Source: Blautia sp. An249
GTDB lineage: Bacteria; Bacillota; Clostridia; Lachnospirales; Lachnospiraceae
Length of the DNA stretch: 64,000 bases
NCBI RefSeq assembly: GCF_002159835.1
Contig: NZ_NFJL01000001.1
Coordinates: 372,001 to 436,000 of the forward strand
Reading direction: 5' to 3'
The notes beneath the pieces were generated by a model. That model ran no database searches. It was not told where the DNA came from and worked only from the letters and a program-made list of their open reading frames with translations. Each line of letters starts with the position of its first letter. Within the stretch, counting starts at the first letter, position 1. Position numbers and translations under genes: made by a program. This document shows, piece by piece, positions 8,392 through 17,632 of this stretch.

Positions 8392-9630
8392 TTAATCCAG
8401 TCCGTTAAAGCTGGGGTAAGCATTTTCCCCGTGCTGGGTAATATCCAGTCCGATCTGTTCCTCTTTCTGAGTTACCCGGATTGGAGTAATGAGTCTGACC
8501 AGAGCGATACAGATAAGTGTCCCCACTACCGCCACTGCGATCGTCACCAGAATTCCGATAATCTGAGCCAGGAACAAATGGTAATCTCCAAAAATCAGGC
8601 CATCCCAGCGGGCGGTATGGTTAATTGAATTCAGGCCGAAGATTCCGGTGGCAATACCGCCCCAGATTCCGCCCAGGCCGTGGCATCCGAAGGCATCCAG
8701 AGAATCATCAATTTTAAGTTTCTTTTTAATCAGAGTCATGCCAAAATAACAAATCGGACTTACCAGAGCTCCAATGATAAAAGAAGACCAGACTGGAACG
8801 AAACCGGCGCCCGGAGTAATGGCCACAAGTCCGATGACAAGCCCGGTAGAAGCGCCTACTAAAGTCGGTTTTTTATCTTTGATAACATCCAGAAGCATCC
8901 AGGACAGCATAGCAGATGCGGAGGCGATGGCAGAAGTCATAAAAGCATGGGCAGCCAATCCGTCGGCAGCCAGAGCGCTTCCGGCATTGAAACCGAACCA
9001 GCCGAACCAGAGCATAGAGGCACCTAAAACCACAAAGGGGATATTGTGCACCCGGTAGACCACCTGAGAATAGCCGCGGCGCTGACCCAGAATAACTGAG
9101 AAAACCAGAGCGCTGACTCCGGAGCTGATGTGCACTACATTTCCTCCGGCAAAGTCTACGGAGCCAATGGAAGCCAGGAAGCCTCCTTCTCCCCATACCA
9201 TATGAGCCATTGGATAATACACCAGGACGGACCAGAAAAGGATAAAGAAAAACAATGCCTTAAACCTTATCCGTCCCACCAATGATCCGGTCAGCAGGGC
9301 CGGAGTAATTACTGCAAACATCATCTGGAATGCACAGAAGACCAGATGGGGGATGGAGTCGGCATAGGGGCCGGTTTCCATAGAAACTCCGTTTAATCCA
9401 AACCAGCGGAAATCCCCGATAATTCCGCCGTGATTGCCTCCAAAAGATAACGAATATCCGAATAAAGCCCACATCACAATTGCAAGACCCATTATGGATA
9501 CACAGGCCATAATGGTATTTACCACATTTTTTCTTCTCACAAGTCCGCCGTAGAAAAATGCCAGGCCGGGCGTCATAAAGAATACAAGCGCGGCCGAGAT
9601 AATCATAAAAGCAGTATCTCCCCGATTCAT
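8392..9630 (-). CDS. amt: Ammonium transporter (Amt/MEP/Rh family)
   Basis: 412-residue integral membrane ammonium channel with about 11 hydrophobic segments. Starts MNRGDTAFMIISAALVFFMTPG. The family motif VHISSGVSALV (conserved pore-side region) and LDAFGCHGLGGIWGGIATG (second pore histidine) are present. PII follows in the same operon, the classic amtB-glnK arrangement for ammonium scavenging under nitrogen limitation. No obvious nitrogen-control operator was recognised upstream. Confidence 0.94.
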   Translation of the reverse strand: MNRGDTAFMIISAALVFFMTPGLAFFYGGLVRRKNVVNTIMACVSIMGLAIVMWALFGYSLSFGGNHGGIIGDFRWFGLNGVSMETGPYADSIPHLVFCAFQMMFAVITPALLTGSLVGRIRFKALFFFILFWSVLVYYPMAHMVWGEGGFLASIGSVDFAGGNVVHISSGVSALVFSVILGQRRGYSQVVYRVHNIPFVVLGASMLWFGWFGFNAGSALAADGLAAHAFMTSAIASASAMLSWMLLDVIKDKKPTLVGASTGLVIGLVAITPGAGFVPVWSSFIIGALVSPICYFGMTLIKKKLKIDDSLDAFGCHGLGGIWGGIATGIFGLNSINHTARWDGLIFGDYHLFLAQIIGILVTIAVAVVGTLICIALVRLITPIRVTQKEEQIGLDITQHGENAYPSFNGLD

Positions 9631-9690
9631 AATCTATCACTTACCTTTCAAATTTTTTCTTTTCCGCGCGCAGTTTATCCGTAAACAAAA

Positions 9691-9724
9691 AAGGCGTCTG
9701 AAATGATTTCATTTCAAACGCCTT
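9691..9724 (-). terminator. Terminator downstream of aroC
   Basis: On the minus strand a 13-15 bp near-perfect stem (AAGGCGTTTGAAATG / CATTTCAGACGCCTT) followed by a T run, about 80 bases beyond the aroC stop. It separates aroC from amt. Confidence 0.75.
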
Positions 9725-9803
9725 CGTTTAACAGAGACTAGGTTACCATATTTCTTTTTCTATTGCAAGAAAAAAATGAAAAATTTAAAAATTACCTTAA
9801 AAT

Positions 9804-10904
9804 CTATTTTTGAGGATGGTAAAAGGAGAGGATAGAATCCATACGGGCGGACATATTCTCCAGCATTAAATCCAGAATTGTCAGGGCACACATAGATTCC
9901 ACCACAACCACAGCCCGTGGAACGATAACAGGATCGTGACGTCCGGTTACTTTCAGTGAAATATTCTCTTTCTGATTGTTGATGGTATCCTGGGGCTGAC
10001 TGATGGAAGAAGTTGGCTTCACTGTGGCGCGCACAAGGATTTCTGAACCGTCGCTCATTCCCCCTAAAATTCCTCCTGCATGATTGCTGCTTTTATGTAC
10101 CACGTTGTTCCGGACATAAAAATTGTCGTTATTGACAGAACCGGTGGATAAAGCTGTCTGAACGCCGTCGCCGATCTCTACTGCCTTTACGGCGCCGATG
10201 GACATCACGGCCTTTGCAAGATTTGCGTCCAGTTTATCAAAAACGGTTTCCCCGATTCCTGCGGGAACCCCCTGGATTTTACATTCAATCACACCGCCGG
10301 CAGAATCCTGGTTCTTCATGCACTGCTCCAGATAATCGGAAGCTTTCTGGGCTGCCGTGGGATCCGGCATGTAAAGAGGATTCTGGCTGATTGCTTCTTT
10401 CCGGAAGGTTTCAATGGATACGGGGCCGATGGAACGGGTATACGTGCAGAAAGAGATTCCCATTTCTTCTAAAATCTTGTGGGCAATTGCCCCTGCGGCT
10501 ACCCGTCCGATAGTTTCTCTTCCGGAGGAACGCCCCCCGCCCCGGTAATCACGGAATCCATATTTGGCGTCAAGGGTGTAATCGGCATGACCGGGACGGT
10601 AGCTGACTGCAATATTGCCATAATCTCTGGAACGCTGATCCTGATTGGGAACCAGCAGGGAGATAGGAGTGCCTGTGGTTTTTCCCTCAAAAATACCGGA
10701 GAGGATTTCCACACAGTCTCCCTCTTTCCTGGCGGTAGTATAGCGGCTTTGGCCGGGTTTACGCCGATCCAGGAATTTCTGTATATCTTCACCGGAAAGG
10801 GAAAGGCCGGCGGGACAGCCGTCCACCACAGCTCCGATTGCTTTTCCATGGGACTCTCCCCAGGTAGTTACACGAAAAATTTTTCCAAATGTTGAACCAC
10901 TCAT
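9804..10904 (-). CDS. aroC: Chorismate synthase
   Basis: Converts EPSP to chorismate with reduced FMN, the last shikimate-pathway step. 366 residues from the ATG at 10904, which has an AAAGGAG site 7 bases upstream; an in-frame upstream ATG lacks one. Signature motifs: [21 protein letters not shown] at the N-terminus (split here as [14 protein letters not shown]), [20 protein letters not shown], and [15 protein letters not shown] near the C-terminus. Single-gene unit with its own promoter and terminator. Confidence 0.95.
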   Translation of the reverse strand: MSGSTFGKIFRVTTWGESHGKAIGAVVDGCPAGLSLSGEDIQKFLDRRKPGQSRYTTARKEGDCVEILSGIFEGKTTGTPISLLVPNQDQRSRDYGNIAVSYRPGHADYTLDAKYGFRDYRGGGRSSGRETIGRVAAGAIAHKILEEMGISFCTYTRSIGPVSIETFRKEAISQNPLYMPDPTAAQKASDYLEQCMKNQDSAGGVIECKIQGVPAGIGETVFDKLDANLAKAVMSIGAVKAVEIGDGVQTALSTGSVNNDNFYVRNNVVHKSSNHAGGILGGMSDGSEILVRATVKPTSSISQPQDTINNQKENISLKVTGRHDPVIVPRAVVVVESMCALTILDLMLENMSARMDSILSFYHPQK

Positions 10905-10940
10905 AGCAGTCTCCTTTCTTACTGAAAACACTTAAGCAAC

Positions 10941-10969
10941 ATTATAATCAATGATACTTTATTTGTAAA
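10941..10969 (-). promoter_or_regulatory. Promoter of aroC
   Basis: Minus strand TTTACA, 17-base spacer, TATAAT (the -10 at 10941-10946). It lies about 40 bases before the aroC start. Confidence 0.65.
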
Positions 10970-10998
10970 TGGAAAAGAAAGCGACTGCCGGATTTGAA

Positions 10999-11027
10999 TT
11001 GACAAACAGGTACTTTAAATTTATAAT
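10999..11027 (+). promoter_or_regulatory. Consensus sigma-A promoter for corA-like gene
   Basis: Perfect TTGACA (10999-11004), 17-base spacer and TATAAT (11022-11027), about 57 bases upstream of the GTG start of the CorA-family gene. It is divergent from the aroC promoter. Confidence 0.8.
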
Positions 11028-11083
11028 GAAACATGATTTATCGGCACTTTATGCCAAATAAGCAAAGAAAGGAAGTGTAAATC

Positions 11084-12025
11084 GTGGTTAGAATTTTCCG
11101 AACATTTGACGGGGCGATACAGCAGGTAGATGAGCCGCAGGATGGATGTTGGATTGCGCTTACAAACCCTACGGCAACAGAAATCTATGAACTTTCTGAA
11201 AAATTTCAGATTGAAGTAGACGATTTACGTGCTCCTTTGGATGAGGAAGAGCGTTCGCGTATTGAGGTGGAAGATAACTATACATTGATTCTTGTGGATG
11301 TGCCTATTATTGAAGAACGGAATGATAAAGACTGGTACGGTACGATTCCTCTCGGCATTTTAGTGACCGACAAGATGATTATTACGGTGTGTCTGGAGGA
11401 TACGCAGGTTCTGACCAGATTTATGGAGGGAAGGGTCCGCAATTTTTATACTTATATGAAGACCCGGTTTATTTTACAGATTCTTTACCGGAACGCCAGT
11501 ATGTATTTGCGTTATCTGCGTATAATTGATAAAAAGAGCGAACAGGTAGAGGAAAAATTACATTTGTCCACAAGAAATCAGGAACTGATTGAACTTCTGG
11601 AACTGGAAAAATCTCTGGTTTATTTTACTACCTCTCTTCGTTCCAACGAGGTGGTACTGGAGAAATTGCTGAAGGTGGAAAGCATTAAACATTATCCTGA
11701 GGATACGGATCTGCTGGAAGATGTTATAACGGAAAATAAGCAGGCCATAGAGATGGCCAATATTTACAGCGGGATTTTGAGCGGTATGATGGATGCTTTT
11801 GCTTCTGTTATTTCCAATAACCTGAATATTGTCATGAAGGTACTGGCGGTCATCACCATTGTTATGTCGATTCCTACCATTATTTTCAGCGCTTATGGTA
11901 TGAATGTGAATGCGGCGGGAATGCCCTTTGCAGGAAGTCCCTGGGGATTTCTGATTGTGATTTTAATCTCCCTGGCGGTCAGCCTGATTGTGGCCCTGAT
12001 TCTGGCAAAAAAGAAATTTTTCTAA
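11084..12025 (+). CDS. CorA family divalent cation transporter
   Basis: 313-residue CorA-like channel: a long soluble N-terminal domain, helical stalk and two C-terminal membrane helices. The selectivity motif GMN is at 272-274 (IFSAYGMNVNAAG), preceded by VITIVMSIPTIIF and followed by the second helix, ending in a lysine-rich tail. Characterised members carry Mg2+, Co2+ or Ni2+, mostly inward. Start is GTG at 11084 after GGAAGTG. It heads a short cluster followed closely by the rhomboid-like gene. Confidence 0.88.
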   Translation: MVRIFRTFDGAIQQVDEPQDGCWIALTNPTATEIYELSEKFQIEVDDLRAPLDEEERSRIEVEDNYTLILVDVPIIEERNDKDWYGTIPLGILVTDKMIITVCLEDTQVLTRFMEGRVRNFYTYMKTRFILQILYRNASMYLRYLRIIDKKSEQVEEKLHLSTRNQELIELLELEKSLVYFTTSLRSNEVVLEKLLKVESIKHYPEDTDLLEDVITENKQAIEMANIYSGILSGMMDAFASVISNNLNIVMKVLAVITIVMSIPTIIFSAYGMNVNAAGMPFAGSPWGFLIVILISLAVSLIVALILAKKKFF

Positions 12026-12066
12026 GGAGACTCTGAGAATTTTGTACAGCAAAGAAAAGGAGTAGT

Positions 12067-12915
12067 ATGAGATATATTGATAAACTGGAACGAAAATATG
12101 GCAGATTCGGGATTTCCAATTTGACGGCGATTATCATCGGCTGCTATGTGGTGGGGTATTTACTTGAAGTAATGCAGCCGCAGCTGGTGCCTTATCTTTC
12201 CCTGGAACCGGGGCTTATTCTGCGCGGTCAGGTGTGGAGACTGGTGACCTGGCTGCTGATTCCGCCGGATTCTCTGGATCTTTTTACCATTATTATGCTG
12301 TTTTTTTACTATTCGCTGGGAACCACGCTGGAGCGTACCTGGGGAAGATTCCGTTATACGTTATATATTGTGTCGGGATTAATATTTACTGTGATAGGTG
12401 CATTTCTGCTCTATCTGATAACGGGGGACGCTCTTACAGGAGCGTACAGATACATTTTTACTACCTATTATATCAGTTTGTCCATCTTTCTGGCATTTGC
12501 CCTTTCCTATCCGGAAATGCGGGTAATGCTGTATTTTGTACTTCCTATTAAAATTAAATGGATGGCTTATGTTTATGTGGCGATTATTGGGTATAATATT
12601 TTTACCTATGTTCGAAACGGCATATGGATGATGGCTGTTCCCATCATTGCATCGCTTTTAAACTTTATTATTTTCTTTATTGGTACCAGAAATCTGAATC
12701 ATATAAGTCCAAAGGAGGTCAAAAGAAAAGCAAAATTTCAGAAAGCCATGGCGCAAAGCCGTGCAGAGTATTCAGAGGGAGCCAAGCATAAATGCGCCAT
12801 CTGCGGACGAACGGAAAAAGACGATCCGAATCTGGAATTCCGTTTCTGTTCCAAATGCAACGGCAATTATGAATACTGTCAGGATCATTTATTTACACAC
12901 GAGCATGTAAAATGA
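12067..12915 (+). CDS. Rhomboid-like membrane protein with C-terminal zinc-ribbon-like tail
   Basis: 282 residues with about six hydrophobic segments in the first 210 residues and the rhomboid-like N-terminal pattern RGQVWRLVTWLLIPPD, followed by YYSLGTTLERTWG. The GxSG and His catalytic motifs of active rhomboid proteases are not visible, so it looks like an inactive rhomboid (pseudoprotease). The C-terminus is soluble with CAICG and CSKCNGNYEYC, a probable four-cysteine metal site, followed by HLFTHEH. It sits 40 bases after the CorA gene. Function unknown. Confidence 0.65.
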   Translation: MRYIDKLERKYGRFGISNLTAIIIGCYVVGYLLEVMQPQLVPYLSLEPGLILRGQVWRLVTWLLIPPDSLDLFTIIMLFFYYSLGTTLERTWGRFRYTLYIVSGLIFTVIGAFLLYLITGDALTGAYRYIFTTYYISLSIFLAFALSYPEMRVMLYFVLPIKIKWMAYVYVAIIGYNIFTYVRNGIWMMAVPIIASLLNFIIFFIGTRNLNHISPKEVKRKAKFQKAMAQSRAEYSEGAKHKCAICGRTEKDDPNLEFRFCSKCNGNYEYCQDHLFTHEHVK

Positions 12916-12954
12916 AACCAATTACCACAGTTCACGAGAGGGTAGGAGAAGAAT

Positions 12955-14400
12955 ATGATGAAAAAAAGAACGAAAATTATCTGTACACTGGGGCCGGCAA
13001 GCAACAAAAAAACAGTTCTCAAAGCGTTAATGCGAAACGGAATGGACATTGCACGTTTCAATTTCTCTCACGGCAGCCATCAGGAGCATCTTGAGAGGGT
13101 GCATATGATTAAGAATCTGAGGGAAGAGCTGAATCTTCCGGTAGCCATGCTGTTGGATACGAAGGGACCGGAAATCCGGACCGGAGTATTAAAAGACGGC
13201 AAGAAAATTACTTTAGAGACAGGACAGAAATTTACGTTATGTGTAGATCCTGATTATGTGGGGGATCAGGAAAAAGTTGGTTTAAGCTATGACGGTTTAT
13301 ATAAAGATGTAAAGCCGGGAAGTAAAATTCTGATTGACGACGGACTGATTGGTCTGGAAGTTGAGGCAGTGAAAAACCAGGAAATTCTTTGCCGTGTTTT
13401 AAACGGCGGGGTACTGGGAGAGAGAAAGGGCGTCAATGTTCCCAATGTAAAGACAAGACTGCCGGGAATGACAGAGAAAGACAGAGAGGACATTCTATTT
13501 GGAATCCAGCAGGATTTTGATTATATAGCGGCTTCTTTTGTAAGAAATGCAAAGGTTATCCATGATATACGAAAACTGCTGGATGAAAACGGCGGCCAGG
13601 ACATCGGAATTATTGCAAAAATCGAGAACTCCGAAGGCGTGGAAAACATTGATGATATTATTAAGGCGGCTGACGGCATCATGGTTGCCAGAGGAGACCT
13701 GGGTGTGGAAATACCGGAAAGTCAGGTTCCCCATATTCAGAAACAGATTATAGAAAAATGTAATCGGAACTATGTGCCGGTTATCACAGCAACCCAGATG
13801 TTGGATTCTATGATGAGAAATCCCCGTCCCACAAGGGCAGAAGTTGCCGATGTGGCAAATGCCATTTACGACGGCACAGATGCAATCATGCTTTCCGGAG
13901 AAACAGCAGCCGGTAAGTATCCTATCGAATCTGTGAAAATGATGGTGGAAATTGCAGAGACAACAGAGCCTTATCTGGATTATTCCCGTTTTTCAGAGCA
14001 CCGGAAAATGTACAGAAGGAAATCCGTATCCAGCGCCATCGGAATTGCTGCAGTCCGCTCTGCGAAAGATCTGGGGGCACAGGCGATTGTTACCCCTACC
14101 ATTACGGGTCATACTGCCCGGCTGATTTCCAGTTTCCGTCCGGAAGTGCCTATCTATGCGGTGACACCTAACGAATCCGTACAGCATAAACTGCAGCTGC
14201 ACTGGGGGGTCTGTCCTCTGAAGGGATATGAAAAAGATACCACACAGCACATTATCTCTAATTCTATGAGCGTTGTAAGAAGAAAACGTCTGGTGAAAAA
14301 AGGAGATCTGGTTGTATTTACCGCAGGAGATCCGGCTACCAATACCAGAACCGGAGAGGGAGCTGTGACAAATATGCTTCATATTGTAGAGGCGAAATAA
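12955..14400 (+). CDS. pyk: Pyruvate kinase
   Basis: 481-residue glycolytic enzyme, PEP + ADP to pyruvate + ATP. Starts (M)MKKRTKIICTLGPASN. Visible motifs: ARFNFSHGSHQEH, the catalytic-lysine signature IIAKIENSEGVENID, MVARGDLGVEIP, and DGTDAIMLSGETAAGKYP. The usual C-terminal regulatory domain is present but there is no extra PEP-utiliser domain. ATG at 12955 or the next codon could start translation; both follow a GGAG site. Confidence 0.95.
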   Translation: MMKKRTKIICTLGPASNKKTVLKALMRNGMDIARFNFSHGSHQEHLERVHMIKNLREELNLPVAMLLDTKGPEIRTGVLKDGKKITLETGQKFTLCVDPDYVGDQEKVGLSYDGLYKDVKPGSKILIDDGLIGLEVEAVKNQEILCRVLNGGVLGERKGVNVPNVKTRLPGMTEKDREDILFGIQQDFDYIAASFVRNAKVIHDIRKLLDENGGQDIGIIAKIENSEGVENIDDIIKAADGIMVARGDLGVEIPESQVPHIQKQIIEKCNRNYVPVITATQMLDSMMRNPRPTRAEVADVANAIYDGTDAIMLSGETAAGKYPIESVKMMVEIAETTEPYLDYSRFSEHRKMYRRKSVSSAIGIAAVRSAKDLGAQAIVTPTITGHTARLISSFRPEVPIYAVTPNESVQHKLQLHWGVCPLKGYEKDTTQHIISNSMSVVRRKRLVKKGDLVVFTAGDPATNTRTGEGAVTNMLHIVEAK

Positions 14401-14436
14401 AGAAATTGACAGAACATAAGAGGAGAAAATATTATT

Positions 14437-15711
14437 ATGAAGAAAAAACCATTTGTAAGTCTGGAGAAACTGCAGGAGATTGTGAAAGAATATCCTACGC
14501 CGTTTCATCTGTATGATGAAAAAGGAATCCGGGAAAATGCCAGAGCACTGAAAGAGGCGTTTTCCTGGAATCCGGGATTTAAAGAGTTCTTTGCAGTAAA
14601 GGCGACGCCCAATCCCTTTCTTATTGATATTTTAAGAGAGTACGGCTGCGGATGCGACTGTTCGTCTCAGACAGAACTGATGATGGCTAAGGCAGTGGGA
14701 TGTAAAGAGGGAGATATTATGTTTTCCTCCAACGATACTCCGGAGGAAGAATTCCGTTATGCTCATGAGATAGGGGGCATTATTAATCTGGATGATATTA
14801 CCCATATTGAATGTGTGGAGAAAGCCATTGGGAAAATTCCGGAAACCATTAGCTGCCGTTATAACCCGGGCGGCCTGTTTAAAATCAGCAATGACATTAT
14901 GGATAATCCGGGAGATGCAAAGTATGGAATGACCACCGAGCAGTTGTTCGATGCGTTCCGGATTTTAAAGGAAAAAGGCGCTAAGAAATTCGGGCTTCAT
15001 GCATTTTTAGCCAGCAATACGGTTACCAACGAATATTATCCGATGCTTGCAAAGGTTCTTTTTCAGGTTGCAGTGGAGTTAAAAGAAAAAGTGGGAGTAT
15101 CCGTAAGCTTCATTAATTTATCAGGAGGAATCGGAATTCCTTACCGTCCGGATCAGGAGCCCAATGATATTTATGCCATTGGAGAAGGCGTCCGGAAAGT
15201 CTACGAGGAAGTCCTGGTTCCTGCGGATATGAAGGATGTTGCCATCTATACGGAACTGGGCCGCTTCATGCTGGGACCCTACGGCTGTCTGGTAACAAAG
15301 GCGATTCATGAAAAGCATACGCATAAGGAATATATCGGCTGCGACGCCTGCGCTGTAAACTTAATGCGTCCGGCTATGTATGGAGCTTATCATCATATTA
15401 CCGTTATGGGAAAAGAAGAGGAAGCCTGCGATCACTTGTATGATATTACAGGTTCTCTCTGCGAAAATAACGATAAGTTCGCCATTGATCGTCAGCTTCC
15501 AAAGATTGACAAAGGCGATCTGCTTGTGATCCACGACACAGGAGCCCACGGATTTTCCATGGGATACAACTACAACGGAAAATTAAAATCTGCAGAGATT
15601 TTATTAAAGGAAGACGGAAATTTTGAGCTGATCCGCAGAGCGGAAACGCCGGAAGATTACTTCGCAACCTTTGATTGTTTTCCGATTTATAAAAAACTTC
15701 TGGAAGAATAA
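14437..15711 (+). CDS. lysA: Diaminopimelate decarboxylase
   Basis: Fold-type III PLP enzyme that decarboxylates meso-diaminopimelate to lysine. 424 residues; PLP lysine in FFAVKATPNP, YNPGG motif, FINLSGGIGIPY glycine-rich phosphate loop, YTELGRFMLGPYG, CDACAVNLMRP and the substrate/dimer motif GSLCENNDKFA with DTGAHGFSMGYNYNG. This is the longer variant common in Lachnospiraceae. Carboxynorspermidine decarboxylase is a relative, but the GSLCE...D and DTGAHG motifs favour lysA. Confidence 0.86.
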   Translation: MKKKPFVSLEKLQEIVKEYPTPFHLYDEKGIRENARALKEAFSWNPGFKEFFAVKATPNPFLIDILREYGCGCDCSSQTELMMAKAVGCKEGDIMFSSNDTPEEEFRYAHEIGGIINLDDITHIECVEKAIGKIPETISCRYNPGGLFKISNDIMDNPGDAKYGMTTEQLFDAFRILKEKGAKKFGLHAFLASNTVTNEYYPMLAKVLFQVAVELKEKVGVSVSFINLSGGIGIPYRPDQEPNDIYAIGEGVRKVYEEVLVPADMKDVAIYTELGRFMLGPYGCLVTKAIHEKHTHKEYIGCDACAVNLMRPAMYGAYHHITVMGKEEEACDHLYDITGSLCENNDKFAIDRQLPKIDKGDLLVIHDTGAHGFSMGYNYNGKLKSAEILLKEDGNFELIRRAETPEDYFATFDCFPIYKKLLEE

Positions 15712-15728
15712 TACTGGCCGGGGGAAGA

Positions 15729-15760
15729 ATGCAGGGGCAGCTTTGGCTGCCCCGCATTTG
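15729..15760 (+). terminator. Terminator-like hairpin after lysA
   Basis: Strong GC-rich stem (GGGGCAGC / GCTGCCCC, extended by ATGC / GCAT with one bulge) with a TTTG loop, just after the lysA stop. The trailing T run is weak. Confidence 0.5.
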
Positions 15761-15786
15761 TAAGAAAAACTTCTGCCGGCCTCTGG

Positions 15787-16125
15787 TCATTCCTGAGAAG
15801 ACAGACGGCGCTTTAAATAAAAAGATAAAATGGAAAGAAATTCCCCGTTGGTTGGTTTGCGTGTCAAATCGTACCCCGCCAACTGATTTAATAGTTCCCG
15901 GTTTCCCTCATTCCAGCAGGCATTTACTGCGGTGCGGATTGAACGTTCAACACTGGATTCCGTAGAGTGGAAATTTTTCGCTACGTCAGGATACAGCCAT
16001 TTGGTTATATAGAGAAGATACTCCGGGTTGCGGGTTACCAGTTTTAACGCGCATACCAGATAAGGGTAGCCCCGGTAAATGGCATGAATTCCCAATTTCT
16101 GTAAAAGTTCTTCAGCAGAATCCAT
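15787..16125 (-). CDS. Stand-alone Spo0A C-terminal-domain protein
   Basis: 112 residues made up almost wholly of a Spo0A DNA-binding effector domain: LGIHAIYRGYPYLVCAL, then the recognition-helix region STESSVERSIRTAVNACWN. Full Spo0A has an N-terminal receiver domain, which is absent, and the ATG at 16125 with an AAAGGAG site is a credible start. Such a protein could bind 0A-box-like DNA without phosphorylation control, or be a remnant. It is a single gene on the minus strand between lysA and the YitT gene. Confidence 0.75.
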   Translation of the reverse strand: MDSAEELLQKLGIHAIYRGYPYLVCALKLVTRNPEYLLYITKWLYPDVAKNFHSTESSVERSIRTAVNACWNEGNRELLNQLAGYDLTRKPTNGEFLSILSFYLKRRLSSQE

Positions 16126-16266
16126 AAATGAACCATCTCCTTTATTTCTATTGCAGCCTAATTATACCGCAGAGAAGTAAAAAGTCCAGAAATACGACAG
16201 AAGAAGACAGACTTAGACATTGTTAGATACCCGGTAATTTCTGACTCTGAAAAGAAGGTGAGACGT

Positions 16267-17115
16267 GTGAAAGGTTTTGTGAAAGGGTTTTTTATGGATA
16301 CAGCAGGAGCGGTGTGCTATGCGGCAGGAATTTATTCTTTTGCCAGAATGGCCAATTTTGCTCCGGGCGGTTTATCCGGTCTTGCAATTATTATTAATTA
16401 TCTCTGGTCCCTCCCAATTGGAATCATTACATTAATTTTAAATATTCCCTTTGTGATTTTCAGCTATAAACTGGTGGGAAAAACATTTCTGCTAAAAACA
16501 GCCCGTACAATGATTATCTGTACCTTATTCTTGGACGTGATTTTTCCTCATATTCCTGTTTACAATGGAAGTCCCCTTCTGGCGGCGCTATACTCCGGCG
16601 TACTCATCGGAGTAGGGCTGGCCGTATTTTACATGAATGGTTCCTCTTCCGGCGGAACCGATTTTCTGATTATGTCAGTGAAAGCCCTCCATCCCCATCT
16701 GTCCATCGGTGTGGTAACCATGACCATTGATTTAATCATCATCCTTTTAGGCGGCGGCGTATTCCGTAATATTGATTCTGTGCTGTATGGTCTGATTGCG
16801 GCCTTTGCTACTTCCGTGACAGTGGATAAAATTATGTACGGAATCGGATCCGGGAAACTGGTGTTAATTATCACGGAGCGGGGCCAGGAAACGGCGGAAA
16901 AAATCGGAGAAACCTGTGAGAGAGGTTCCACGTTAATAAAGGCCCGGGGAACGTATACGAAAAAGGAAAAACAGGTGCTGCTCTGCGCATGTACCCGGGC
17001 GGAAGCCCATAAAATCCGTTCGGCTGTTCACACAGTGGATGAAAAAGCATTTGTTATGATTGCAGAGACCAGCGAGGTCTTTGGAGAGGGATTTGCTGCT
17101 CTGGAGGAAAGATAA
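16267..17115 (+). CDS. YitT family membrane protein (DUF161/DUF2179)
   Basis: About 282 residues: five or six N-terminal hydrophobic segments (for example YAAGIYSFARMANFAPGGLS and VGLAVFYMNGSSSGGTDFL, the family's GGTDF signature) and a soluble C-terminal DUF2179 domain (TERGQETAEKIGETCERGST onwards). The GTG at 16267 is preferred because an AGAAGG site lies 8 bases upstream; the earlier GTG at 16258 overlaps that site. Substrate unknown for the family. It directly precedes tRNA-Leu. Confidence 0.85.
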   Translation: MKGFVKGFFMDTAGAVCYAAGIYSFARMANFAPGGLSGLAIIINYLWSLPIGIITLILNIPFVIFSYKLVGKTFLLKTARTMIICTLFLDVIFPHIPVYNGSPLLAALYSGVLIGVGLAVFYMNGSSSGGTDFLIMSVKALHPHLSIGVVTMTIDLIIILLGGGVFRNIDSVLYGLIAAFATSVTVDKIMYGIGSGKLVLIITERGQETAEKIGETCERGSTLIKARGTYTKKEKQVLLCACTRAEAHKIRSAVHTVDEKAFVMIAETSEVFGEGFAALEER

Positions 17116-17168
17116 AAAGTGCTTGCATAGAAATTCAAAGTATGATAATATAAACAGCGGATTGAAAA

Positions 17169-17250
17169 GCCGATGTGGCGGAATTGGCAGACGCACTTGA
17201 CTCAAAATCAAGCGGGTAACACCGTGCCGGTTCGAGTCCGGCCATCGGCA
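17169..17250 (+). tRNA. tRNA-Leu (CAA)
   Basis: 82-nt class II tRNA. Acceptor stem GCCGATG / CATCGGC with discriminator A, D-arm GGCGGAATTGGCAGACGC, anticodon stem CTTGA / TCAAG around loop CTCAAAA giving anticodon CAA (reads UUG), a short variable arm, and the T-arm GGTTCGAGTCC. The CCA end is not encoded. A likely promoter (TTGCAT, 17-base spacer, TAATAT) lies just upstream. The following integrase remnant shows the site has hosted mobile elements. Confidence 0.96.
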
Positions 17251-17253
17251 GTG

Positions 17254-17283
17254 AAAAAGTGCCTTATTTACGGGCACTTTTTT
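17254..17283 (+). terminator. Terminator of tRNA-Leu
   Basis: AAAAAGTGCC / GGCACTTTTTT stem with a 9-base loop and T run. It overlaps the stop codon of the integrase remnant on the other strand. Confidence 0.8.
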
Positions 17284-17475
17284 CTTTTGTGTTGTATTTC
17301 GTGTTGCATAGTTCCGAGAAATGGGCATTTGCAATTTCATTCATTTCTTTTTCTTTGCTTTCCATCACATGCCTATAGACTGTTTTCAACACCCCGTCAT
17401 TCCCCCAGCCGCCTCGCTGCATGATATAGCTGTCCGGGATTCCCAGCGCATGTTGAATAGAAGCGGAATAGTGCC
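17264..17475 (-). pseudogene. Tyrosine-integrase C-terminal remnant
   Basis: Minus-strand frame ending TAA at 17264 encodes HYSASIQHALGIPDSYIM, QRGGWGNDGVLKTVYRHVM and a charged tail ending NTKEKSARK, typical of the last 60-65 residues of a phage/ICE tyrosine recombinase, with the nucleophilic Tyr in KTVYRHV. The frame is cut exactly at the catalytic (R)H box, where an in-frame stop appears three codons upstream and no catalytic domain follows. It lies directly beside tRNA-Leu, so it marks the junction or scar of an integrated element. It cannot encode an active enzyme. Confidence 0.75.
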
Positions 17476-17491
17476 CTTACGGTATAATAAA

Positions 17492-17536
17492 GACAAACGG
17501 AAAAACCCAGTGTTTTCAAGGGTTTCAGCGTTTGTC
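17492..17536. repeat. Long hairpin beside the integrase remnant
   Basis: GACAAACG (17492-17499) and CGTTTGTC (17529-17536) pair perfectly, with an inner AAACCC / GGGTTT extension, giving a stem of about 14 bp. It lies at the presumed left end of the conjugative element and could be a recombinase or regulator site, or just an integrase-distal structure. Confidence 0.5.
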
Positions 17537-17632
17537 GTTGCCTATTCAATTCCTTTTCCAACCTTGATAGCCAACGAAAAATCTGTCGAATGATGGGAGG
17601 TGTCACTTAAAAGACAAAATTGAATACTGCTG

